From positions 124,001 to 188,000 of the forward strand of contig NZ_WHUF01000007.1 in NCBI RefSeq assembly GCF_009380165.1: 64,000 nucleotides of DNA. The letters run 5' to 3'. The position numbers were made by a program, and so were the translations under genes. The notes below the pieces were generated by a model, which saw only the letters and a program-made list of their open reading frames with translations, had not been told where the DNA came from and ran no database searches. Positions 32,289-40,342 of this stretch are shown piece by piece (position 1 is the first letter of the stretch; the number at the start of each line of letters is the position of its first letter). The stretch comes from Rugamonas rivuli. GTDB lineage: Bacteria > Pseudomonadota > Gammaproteobacteria > Burkholderiales > Burkholderiaceae_D.

Positions 32289-33016
32289 TCATGCGATGCG
32301 TGCCGCTGGCCGGCTGGCTGCTGTTGCAAGGGCTGCTGATGAATCCCGCGTGCGCCGAGGATGGTCCTGCGGCGGTAGTCGTCAGCACCAGCAAAGACCC
32401 GGACTGGAAAACCTACCGCGCCTTCAACGCCGGACTGGACGTCTTCGACCAGCAGCACAGCATGGCGCCCGCCGCGTCGCTGCGCTTCGTGCTGCTGCCC
32501 AAGGCGGCCGGCGCCTCGCTCAAGGACATCAAGCTGCGCGTCGCCGGCGATGACATGAGCATTCCGCTGGCGGTCGCGGACGATGGCACCTTCGCCGTGC
32601 CGCGCAGCGAGGCGGCCCTCAAGGAGGATGCCGAGCTGATGCTCAACCGCAGACCAGGCACCTTCCGCTGGCGTCCGGACGTGCACACGCCCGGCGTGCC
32701 GCAGAATGCGCGCCGCCTGGGCGACCTGCGGCTGGAGTGCGCGGTGCGCTGGGCGGTTGAGCAATACGAGCTGCCCTATCTGTTCCGCAAGATGCTCAAC
32801 GCGGCTGGCCAGCCCTGCGTGACGGCACGGATCAAGGTCGACAATATCGCCCCGCGTCCCATCGCCGCGATGTACCTCAGCCTGAACGGCCGCCGCACCC
32901 AGCTGCCGGCCAGCCTGCTGGAAGACGGCGGCAAAGTGTACCTGGCGCCGGTCCACGACCAGGACTGGCCGGACGACGCCTTGCTGGAATTCGAGTTCAT
33001 CCAGCCGCCCGGCTAA
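32285..33016 (+). CDS. exported protein of unknown function, operon with CPBP protease
   Basis: A 243-aa protein with a signal peptide (about 1-24, ...PACA). The mature part has alternating beta-like segments (SLRFVLLPKAAGASLKDIKL, MSIPLAVADDGTFAVPR, ARIKVDNIAPRPIAAMYLSL) and two Cys (ECAVRW, PCVTAR). The ATG overlaps the CPBP stop, so translation is coupled. I do not recognise a family. Periplasmic location is likely. Confidence 0.7.
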   Translation: MIMRCVPLAGWLLLQGLLMNPACAEDGPAAVVVSTSKDPDWKTYRAFNAGLDVFDQQHSMAPAASLRFVLLPKAAGASLKDIKLRVAGDDMSIPLAVADDGTFAVPRSEAALKEDAELMLNRRPGTFRWRPDVHTPGVPQNARRLGDLRLECAVRWAVEQYELPYLFRKMLNAAGQPCVTARIKVDNIAPRPIAAMYLSLNGRRTQLPASLLEDGGKVYLAPVHDQDWPDDALLEFEFIQPPG

Positions 33017-33357
33017 GCAACGAGCTATACGAATTGATCATAGTTCCAGTTGAATACGCAATTGGTTGGCCATCCACTTCTTGCGTACCATGGTTTTCAG
33101 CGCGGTGTAAAACGCGCAATAAAAACTATGGAGATACCATGCAACAGACTACGTTCAACTGGCCCACGGCCAGCGTGTGCGCCATGACTTCGCAACTGGC
33201 CACGTCCCCACAGCAAGCGGCCATGTCCGGCCCGGAGCGCAGCAGCTCCTGTTAGTTCGCCCCAGCGGCGATCGCCTGTTCCCGCAACATTAGAGCTTAG
33301 CGCCGTCCCGGGCAGGCAGGCGTACGTCCGTCCAAAAATCAAAAATACGGAGACACA
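33017..33357. other. 341-bp leader/intergenic region before the TonB receptor
   Basis: It contains one short frame with a good ribosome site (33139-33255). Otherwise I see no RNA gene, clear operator or terminator. The ribosome site for the receptor (ACGGAGAC) is at its 3' end. Confidence 0.4.
33139..33255 (+). CDS. possible 38-aa small protein
   Basis: ATG preceded by GGAGA at 4 bases spacing; the product begins MQQTTFNWPTASVCAMTSQL and ends in SSSC. Rich in Ser, Thr, Gln and Ala, with no membrane segment. It could be a leader peptide for the receptor operon or noise; the ribosome site is the only support. Confidence 0.3.
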   Translation: MQQTTFNWPTASVCAMTSQLATSPQQAAMSGPERSSSC

Positions 33358-36132
33358 ATGAAAACGAATCAACCTGCTTTGCGTAGAACGGCCATCGCCG
33401 CCGTGATTGCCGAAATGCTGATGATGAGCGGCGCCTATGCGCAAACGTCCAGCGAAGCCAAGCCTATCGATACCGGGGCGACCGTCGTCGTCAGCGGCAT
33501 CCGCGCCTCGCTGTCCTCGTCGCTGACCACCAAGCGCATACAGGACGGCGTGGTGGACGCGGTGTCGGCCGAAGACGCCGGCAAGTTCCCGGACACGAAT
33601 ATCGCCGAATCGCTGCAGCGCGTCACCGGCGTGCAAATCCAGCGCAACAACGGCGAAGGACGCTATATCTCGGTGCGCGGCCTGGGGCCGGAGTTCAACA
33701 ATGTGCTGGTCAACGGCCGCACCATGACCAGCGACACCGGCGGCCGCGAATTCTCCTTCGACCTGCTGTCCTCCGACCTGATCTCGAAGGCGCTGGTCTA
33801 CAAGACTTCCCAGGCCTTCCTGCCGGAGGGCGGCATCGGCTCGACGGTGGATATCCAGACCGCGCGGCCGCTGTCGGGAAAACTGGGCCACAGCTCGGTG
33901 GTCAATGTCTCGGACTCCTACGATACCAACTCCAAGAAGAACACGCCCAACATCAGCGGCATGTACTCGTTCGCCAATGAAAACCGGACCCTGGGCGTGA
34001 CCGGATCGCTGTCCTACACCGACCGCGCTTCCAAGCAGAACAAGGCCGTCAACGACGCCTGGAACTACCGCGATGTGTCCATGATCAACGGCGACCTCAA
34101 CTCCAAAGGGTTGACGATGGCCGACGTGACCACCAAAAAGCTTTACATGCCGCAGAGCTACGGCTTCCAGCAGGAGAACGAAAGCCGCAAGCGCCTGGTC
34201 GGCAATCTGACGGTGCAATACAACCCGTCGCCGACCTGGAAACTGACGGCGGACGCGCTGTACTCGCGCCTCGATCAAAAGAATGACGTGATCGCGTTCT
34301 CCGATTGGAACAATCCCCAACAGCTCGGCGTCAAGTATGACTCCAACAACCAAGTCACCAGCTTCCTGCGGCCCGGTTCGATCTTTTACGCCAATAACCC
34401 GGCGCTGGCCGGCAGCGGCAAGCTGCTGGGCGAAGCCAATTCGAACGACATGATCGTCAAGGGCGGCGATCGCCTGTCCACCACGCAGGCGTTCGGCCTG
34501 AACTCAAAATGGGCCGTGGCGCCGGAGTTGAAACTGGAAGGCGATATCTCCAGCTCGCGCACCACTTCCAAGTCGCCGAATATGTGGATCGTGGCCGGCA
34601 TGGTGCCCAAGAATGGCGACACGCTGACCTTCGGCGCCACCCCCGGCCTGGTGTTCGGCGACGGCATCGCCGATCCGACCGCGGTGCGCGCGCACGCCGT
34701 ATCGTATGGCGACATCCGCAATCTCGACGATCTGCAGGAAGGACGTTTCAGCCTGGCCTGGAATCACGAGATGGGCTATTTCAAGGGCATCGATAGCGGC
34801 GTGGCCTACTCGCAGCGCAACGTCGAGCGGACCCAGTGGAATAACGACGCCTGGAATGCCTTCAGCGGCTACCACGTTGCCCTGCCATCGTCGCTGTTCA
34901 CCGTGACGCCGATGGATAACTTCATGGGCAATGGCGCACAGATTCCAAGCGCCTATCTCCGCTTCAATCCGTATGAGTACATGAACTACCTGAACCAGCC
35001 TTCCCTGCTGGCGCAGTCCAACGACCCGGCCCTGTACCTGGACAAGACCAAGTACCCGAACGGCCCGATGGCGATCGACTACACCAAGCCGGATATGTGG
35101 GGCGTGAAGGAAAAAGTATCGAGCTTCTTCCTCGACTCCAAATGGGAAGGCGCTGGCTGGTCGGCCAATGCCGGTATGCGCGTGGTGCATGTGAACTCGG
35201 CGTCGACCGGCATCAGCCGCGTGCTGCTGTCGGCGACGAAGAGCCCCAACGATACGACCTACATCCTGAACTGGGGGCCGACCGCCGTCAACACCGTCAC
35301 CAACAGCTACAACAGCTTCCTGCCATCGGCCAATCTGAAGTTCGACCTGACGTCCGACATGCTGCTGCGTTTGGCCGCATCGAAGACCGAGACCCGTCCT
35401 ACCTTGAACCAGATGGGCGTCAGCAATTCCTACGGCGGCCGTTATGGCGATGTGCAGACCGGCGGCGGCAATCCCTACCTGAAGCCTATGCAGTCGAAGA
35501 ACTACGACCTGTCGTATGAATGGTATCTGTCGAAGACCAACTACGTCAGCCTCGCCGTCTTCCGCAAGGACGTCTCCAACTTCCTGGAGACCAAGATGGT
35601 GGATATGAAAATCCCGCAGTACACTGAAGTGGTGCACGACACCCGCGTGCGCAACGGCCAGCAAGGCAAGATCAAGGGCGTGGAACTGGCGGGCCAGTAT
35701 GCCTTCGACAACGGCATCTCCTGGCTGAAGGGATTCGGCGTCGCCGCCAACTACACCTACGTGGATGCCAGCGCGACCCGCGATTCCGACAGCGGAGCGC
35801 CTGCCTGCGGCTATCCCGGCTTGTCGCCGCAGTCGTACAACGGCTCGGTGTTCTACGAGAATGACAAGTTCATGGCGCGGGTGAGCTACAACTGGCGTAA
35901 CCACTTCTCCGTCGACTGCGGCGGCGGCAGCACCCTGCCGCGCACCCGCGCAGCCTACGGCCAGAGCGACGCCAGCCTGCGCTACAACATCACGCCGAAG
36001 ATGGCCCTGTACGCGGACTTTATTAACCTGAACAACGCACGGATGCGCGAATATGCCAACAACGAAACGCAGTTCCTTACCCTCGAAGATGTCGGCCGCC
36101 GCGCCAACGTTGGCCTGCGGGTGGCGTTCTAA
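33358..36132 (+). CDS. TonB-dependent receptor for carbohydrate uptake (Xanthomonas/Caulobacter type)
   Basis: A 924-aa receptor with a signal peptide (about 1-28, ...AYA). The start VVVSGIRASLSSSLTTKRIQ and DGVVDAVSAEDAGKFPDTNI is typical of the large TIGR01782-type receptors. The plug contains RVTGVQIQRNNGEGRYISVR, and the barrel ends in Phe (RANVGLRVAF). The GH35 beta-galactosidase starts at the very next base, so uptake of a galactoside-containing oligosaccharide is likely. ACGGAGAC precedes the ATG. No dedicated regulator is in the window. Confidence 0.92.
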   Translation: MKTNQPALRRTAIAAVIAEMLMMSGAYAQTSSEAKPIDTGATVVVSGIRASLSSSLTTKRIQDGVVDAVSAEDAGKFPDTNIAESLQRVTGVQIQRNNGEGRYISVRGLGPEFNNVLVNGRTMTSDTGGREFSFDLLSSDLISKALVYKTSQAFLPEGGIGSTVDIQTARPLSGKLGHSSVVNVSDSYDTNSKKNTPNISGMYSFANENRTLGVTGSLSYTDRASKQNKAVNDAWNYRDVSMINGDLNSKGLTMADVTTKKLYMPQSYGFQQENESRKRLVGNLTVQYNPSPTWKLTADALYSRLDQKNDVIAFSDWNNPQQLGVKYDSNNQVTSFLRPGSIFYANNPALAGSGKLLGEANSNDMIVKGGDRLSTTQAFGLNSKWAVAPELKLEGDISSSRTTSKSPNMWIVAGMVPKNGDTLTFGATPGLVFGDGIADPTAVRAHAVSYGDIRNLDDLQEGRFSLAWNHEMGYFKGIDSGVAYSQRNVERTQWNNDAWNAFSGYHVALPSSLFTVTPMDNFMGNGAQIPSAYLRFNPYEYMNYLNQPSLLAQSNDPALYLDKTKYPNGPMAIDYTKPDMWGVKEKVSSFFLDSKWEGAGWSANAGMRVVHVNSASTGISRVLLSATKSPNDTTYILNWGPTAVNTVTNSYNSFLPSANLKFDLTSDMLLRLAASKTETRPTLNQMGVSNSYGGRYGDVQTGGGNPYLKPMQSKNYDLSYEWYLSKTNYVSLAVFRKDVSNFLETKMVDMKIPQYTEVVHDTRVRNGQQGKIKGVELAGQYAFDNGISWLKGFGVAANYTYVDASATRDSDSGAPACGYPGLSPQSYNGSVFYENDKFMARVSYNWRNHFSVDCGGGSTLPRTRAAYGQSDASLRYNITPKMALYADFINLNNARMREYANNETQFLTLEDVGRRANVGLRVAF

Positions 36133-38484
36133 ATGATGCGTGCGAACCTGCCCCGCCGCCGCCTGCTGCAAGGCGCCGCTGCCGCCCTGCTGCCGCTGCA
36201 AGCCGTCGCCCAGGTCGGAGCGTCGCCGCGCTTCGCAGTCGGCTCGCATGATTTTCTGTTGGACGGCAAACCGCTGCAGATACGCTGCGGCGAGATGCAC
36301 TTCGCCCGCGTGCCGCGCGAGTACTGGCCGCACCGCCTGAAGGCCATCAAGGCCATGGGCCTGAATACGGTATGCGCCTACCTGTTCTGGAATTACCACG
36401 AATGGCGCGAAGGGAAGTTCGACTGGAGCGGCCAGCGCGACGCCGTCGAGTTCTGCCGCCTGGCGCAGCAGGAGGGGCTGTGGGTGATCCTGCGCCCCGG
36501 GCCATATGCCTGCGCCGAGTGGGAGATGGGCGGCCTGCCATGGTGGCTGCTCAACAAGCACCCGGGCGACGCCTTCCTGCGCACACGCGATCCGGCCTTC
36601 GTCGATCCGGCGCGGCGCTACCTGCGCGAAGTGGGCCGGGTGCTCGGGCCGATGCAGGTCACGCAGGGCGGTCCTATCCTGATGGTGCAGGTGGAAAACG
36701 AGTACGGTTTCTTCGGCGAAGACCTGGAGTACATGCGCACGATGCGCCAGGCCTTGCTCGACGCGCGCTTCGACGTGCCGCTATTCCAGTGCAACCCGAC
36801 CAACGCGGTGGCGAAGACCCACTTGCCCGGCATGCTGACGGTGGCTAACTTCGGCAGCGATCCGGCCGGCGGCTTCAAGGCGCTGGCGGCGGTGCAGCAG
36901 GCGCCGTTGATGTGCGGCGAATACTACTCGGGCTGGTTCGACACCTGGGGCAATCCGCACCGCCGTGGCGACAACACGAGCGCCGTTGTCGACATCCAGG
37001 CCATGCTCAAGGCGAATGGTTCGTTTAGCCTTTACATGGCCCACGGCGGCACCACCTTCGGCCTGTGGGGCGGCTGCGACCGTCCCTTCCGGCCGGACAC
37101 CACCAGCTACGATTACGACGCGCCGATCAGCGAGGCGGGATGGGTGGGCGCAAAGTTCAACGCCTACCGCGAAGGCATGCGGCCGTTCCTGGCGGCGGGC
37201 GAAGTGCTGCCCGAGCCGCCGGCGCGCAATCCGGTCATGCGCATCGACGCGTTCGCGCTGAGCGAATCGGCGCCGGTGCTGGCCAATCTGCCGCCGCGCA
37301 CGATCAAGGCACGGACGCCGGCGCCGATCGAACAGTACGACATTAGCCGCGGCCTGGTGGCCTATCGCGTGCAGCTGCCGGCCGGGCCGGCGGGCTTGCT
37401 GGCAGCCGCCAAGGTGCGCGATCTGGCCTGGGTCTACATCGACGGCAAGCAAGTGGGCACGATGGATACGCGCCATCGGCGCTTCTCGGTTGCGGTTCCG
37501 GCGCGCAGCAAGGCGGTGACGGTGGAGATCCTGCTGTACACCATCGCCCGCGTGAATTTCGGCGTGGAGGTGCACGACCGTAAGGGCCTGCACGGTCCTG
37601 TGACGTTCACGGCCAAGGGCGGTGCGGCGCAGGCGTTGGAGAACTGGGAGATACGCGCCATCGACTTCGACGCCGACGGCACGCTGCCGCCGCTGGCCTT
37701 CAAGCGCGGGCGGGCCAAGGGTCCGGCCTTCTGGCGCGGCGGCTTCGAGGCGGGCAAGCAGGCCGACACCTTCCTCGACATGTCCAGCTGGGGACAGGGC
37801 ATCGTGTGGATCAATGGCCGCTGCCTCGGGCGCTACTGGAGCATCGGGCCGACGCAGACCATGTATCTGCCCGGCCCATGGATCAACAAGGGCCGCAACG
37901 AAATCGTGGTGCTGGACCTGACCGGCCCGCGAAGCGCGCGCATCGCCGGACTGACCGAGCCGATACTCGACCAGCTCAATCCCGAGCTGGATCTGGCGCG
38001 TCCCGCCAGCACGGTCAAGCCGGCGCTGGAAGGCGTCGCACCGGCGCACACGGGCGAATTCGCCGCCGGTGGCGCGACGCAGGATGTGCTGTTCGCCGCG
38101 CCGGTGAAGGGCCGCCAGTTCTGCCTGGAGTCGTTGAACGCTTTCGATGGCAAGCAGTACGCTGCGGTGGCGGAGATTTCGTTGTTGGGCAAGGACGGCA
38201 AGACGATCAACCAGCAGTCGTGGACGATCGCCTATGCCAGCAGCGAGGAGTTGAAGAAGGAAGACGGTTCGGCGCTCAACGCCATCAACGGCCAGGCGTC
38301 GGATCACTGGCACACCGCGTTTTCGGGCGCGGCGGCCGGCCATCCGCATCAGCTGATCATCGACCTGGGGCAGCAAGTGGAAGTGGCGGGCGTGCGCTAC
38401 ACGCCGCGCCAGGGGCCCGACACCGTCACCGGGCGCATCAGGCAGTACCGCATGTACGTCGCGGACAAACTGGTCCGCGAATGA
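36133..38484 (+). CDS. GH35 beta-galactosidase with C-terminal F5/8-type domain
   Basis: A 783-aa exported enzyme that hydrolyses terminal beta-galactosides. The N-terminus PRRRLLQGAAAALLP looks like a twin-arginine signal. The GH35 barrel (about 35-350) has acid/base Glu190 in VQVENEYG and nucleophile Glu263 in CGEYYSGW. Beta-sandwich domains follow, and the C-terminus (about 660-783; SWTIAYASSEELKKED, ASDHWHTAF, HQLIIDLGQ) matches a discoidin-like sugar-binding domain. ATGs at 36133 and 36136 directly follow the receptor stop, implying translational coupling. Confidence 0.92.
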   Translation: MMRANLPRRRLLQGAAAALLPLQAVAQVGASPRFAVGSHDFLLDGKPLQIRCGEMHFARVPREYWPHRLKAIKAMGLNTVCAYLFWNYHEWREGKFDWSGQRDAVEFCRLAQQEGLWVILRPGPYACAEWEMGGLPWWLLNKHPGDAFLRTRDPAFVDPARRYLREVGRVLGPMQVTQGGPILMVQVENEYGFFGEDLEYMRTMRQALLDARFDVPLFQCNPTNAVAKTHLPGMLTVANFGSDPAGGFKALAAVQQAPLMCGEYYSGWFDTWGNPHRRGDNTSAVVDIQAMLKANGSFSLYMAHGGTTFGLWGGCDRPFRPDTTSYDYDAPISEAGWVGAKFNAYREGMRPFLAAGEVLPEPPARNPVMRIDAFALSESAPVLANLPPRTIKARTPAPIEQYDISRGLVAYRVQLPAGPAGLLAAAKVRDLAWVYIDGKQVGTMDTRHRRFSVAVPARSKAVTVEILLYTIARVNFGVEVHDRKGLHGPVTFTAKGGAAQALENWEIRAIDFDADGTLPPLAFKRGRAKGPAFWRGGFEAGKQADTFLDMSSWGQGIVWINGRCLGRYWSIGPTQTMYLPGPWINKGRNEIVVLDLTGPRSARIAGLTEPILDQLNPELDLARPASTVKPALEGVAPAHTGEFAAGGATQDVLFAAPVKGRQFCLESLNAFDGKQYAAVAEISLLGKDGKTINQQSWTIAYASSEELKKEDGSALNAINGQASDHWHTAFSGAAAGHPHQLIIDLGQQVEVAGVRYTPRQGPDTVTGRIRQYRMYVADKLVRE

Positions 38485-38486
38485 GG

Positions 38487-39398
38487 TCAGCCCGCGCGCT
38501 TGGCGGCGATGGCGTTGCCGGCGCGGCTGGCGCCTTTGCGGCCCAGGAACTGCGAGATGAACTGGCCGGCGTCGACCACGATATCGAGGTCGATGCCGGT
38601 TTCAATTCCCAGCCCCTGCATCATGTACAGCACGTCCTCGGTGGCCACGTTGCCGGTGGCGCCCTTGGCGTACGGGCAACCGCCCAGGCCCGACACCGAC
38701 GAGTGATAAATCGCGATGCCCAGCTCCAGGCTGGCGTAGATGTTGGCCAGCGCCTGTCCATACGTGTCGTGGAAGTGGCCGGACAAACCGTCGATGCGGA
38801 AAGCGCGGATCGCCGTCTCCATCACCGCCTGCGTCTTGCGCGGCGTGGCCACGCCGATGGTGTCGGCGATGTCGATCTCGTCGCAGCCCAGGTCGCGCAT
38901 GCGGCCCACCACGTCGGCCACCGCCTCCAGCGGCACTTCGCCCTGGTACGGGCAGCCGAACGAGCAGCTGATGCTGCCGCGCAGGCGCAGGCCGTTATCC
39001 TTGGCCGCTTTCGCCACGCCTTCAAAGCGCGCGATCGATTCGGCGATCGAGCAGTTGATGTTCTTCTGCGAGAACGCCTCCGAGGCCGAACCGAAGATCA
39101 CCACTTCATCGGCTTGCGCGGCCAGCGCCGCTTCGAAGCCCTGCATGTTCGGCGTCAGCGCGGAGTAGATCACGCCCGGCTTGCGCGCAATCGCGGCCAT
39201 CACCTCTTTGCTGGTCGCCATCTGCGGCACCCATTTCGGCGACACGAAGGACGCCGCTTCGATGTTCTGGAAACCGGCGCTGGTCAGGCGGTTCACCAGC
39301 TCGATCTTCACTTCGGCGGGAACGCTCTCTTTTTCATTTTGCAGGCCGTCGCGCGGGCCGACTTCGACGATCTTTACCTGTTTCGGCAAACTGTTCAT
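38487..39398 (-). CDS. hydroxymethylglutaryl-CoA lyase
   Basis: A 303-aa TIM-barrel lyase that splits HMG-CoA to acetoacetate and acetyl-CoA, the last step of leucine degradation. Motifs: VEVGPRDGLQNEKESV at the N-terminus (metal Asp and catalytic Arg), HFHDTYGQAL with metal histidines, and GLGGCPYAKGATGNVATED with the active-site Cys. Last gene of the leucine/biotin run; 1 bp separates it from ghrA upstream. Confidence 0.95.
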   Translation of the reverse strand: MNSLPKQVKIVEVGPRDGLQNEKESVPAEVKIELVNRLTSAGFQNIEAASFVSPKWVPQMATSKEVMAAIARKPGVIYSALTPNMQGFEAALAAQADEVVIFGSASEAFSQKNINCSIAESIARFEGVAKAAKDNGLRLRGSISCSFGCPYQGEVPLEAVADVVGRMRDLGCDEIDIADTIGVATPRKTQAVMETAIRAFRIDGLSGHFHDTYGQALANIYASLELGIAIYHSSVSGLGGCPYAKGATGNVATEDVLYMMQGLGIETGIDLDIVVDAGQFISQFLGRKGASRAGNAIAAKRAG

Positions 39399-39399
39399 A

Positions 39400-40332
39400 T
39401 CAATATCCTCGGTTGCGGTCGACCACGCCGGCGACGGTTTCGCCCTGTGCAGTCTTGCGGATTTTTTCGGCGATCTGCTGCACGCTCTCGCGGCGCAGGG
39501 TCAGCGCCGAGATGTGCGGCGTGATCGTGATGCGCGGCTCCTGCCAGAACGGATGCTGCGCCGGCAAGGGCTCGTTGCGGAACACGTCCAGCGTGGCGGC
39601 GGCGATGTGGCCCGACTTGATCAGCGCCAGCAGGTCCGGCTCGGCCACATGTGCGCCGCGCGCCACGTTGATCAGGTACGAGCCTTGCGGCAGCTTGCTC
39701 ATATTGGTGCGGTTGATCAGGTTGTTGGTGTCCTGTGTCAGCGGCAGCATGCAGACCAGCACGCGGCTGCCGCGCAGGAAGGTGTCCAAGCCGTCGGCGC
39801 CATGGAAGCACTGCACGCCCGCCATGCTCTTTTCTGTGCGGCTCCAGCCGCGCAGCGGGAAGCCGAACGGCGCCAGCGCCTCCAGCACGCGCGTGCCCAG
39901 CACGCCCATGCCCAGCACGCCGACCGCGAAGTCTTCCTTCGGATGCTGCGGCAGCGGCAGCCATTGCCCGGCGCGCGCCTGGACTTCGTATTCGTCCAGG
40001 CGGCGGAAGTAGCGCAGCACCGAGTGCGTCACGTATTCCGCCATCTGCAGCGCCATGCCGGCATCTTCCAGGCGGATGATGGGGATGTGCGACGGCAGCG
40101 CGTCGTTAAACTTGAGCAGCGCGTCGACGCCGGCGCCGGTGACGAAGATCGCCTTTACCTGCGCCAGTTCCGGCAGCATGGCCTCCGGCGGCGACCACAC
40201 GACGGCGTAGTCGCAGGCGCGGTTTTTTTCACCCGCATGCCAGATTTCGACTTCGGCCTCCGGCAGGTACTTGGCGAAGTCCTTGATCCACGGCTCGGTC
40301 TTGCCGTCCGCTCGATGTAGCAGAATACGCAT
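39400..40332 (-). CDS. ghrA: glyoxylate/hydroxypyruvate reductase A-like 2-hydroxyacid dehydrogenase
   Basis: A 310-aa NAD(P)-dependent dehydrogenase. Nucleotide fold VGVLGMGVLGTRVLEAL; catalytic residues are Arg in NVARGAHV, Glu in FRNEPLP and His in TPHISA. Similar in length and pattern to E. coli GhrA. The ATG at 40332 has AAGGAGG six bases upstream. It sits between mccA and the HMG-CoA lyase gene with no obvious role in leucine breakdown, and may be a passenger of the operon. Confidence 0.87.
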   Translation of the reverse strand: MRILLHRADGKTEPWIKDFAKYLPEAEVEIWHAGEKNRACDYAVVWSPPEAMLPELAQVKAIFVTGAGVDALLKFNDALPSHIPIIRLEDAGMALQMAEYVTHSVLRYFRRLDEYEVQARAGQWLPLPQHPKEDFAVGVLGMGVLGTRVLEALAPFGFPLRGWSRTEKSMAGVQCFHGADGLDTFLRGSRVLVCMLPLTQDTNNLINRTNMSKLPQGSYLINVARGAHVAEPDLLALIKSGHIAAATLDVFRNEPLPAQHPFWQEPRITITPHISALTLRRESVQQIAEKIRKTAQGETVAGVVDRNRGY

Positions 40333-40342
40333 GATGTCCTCC

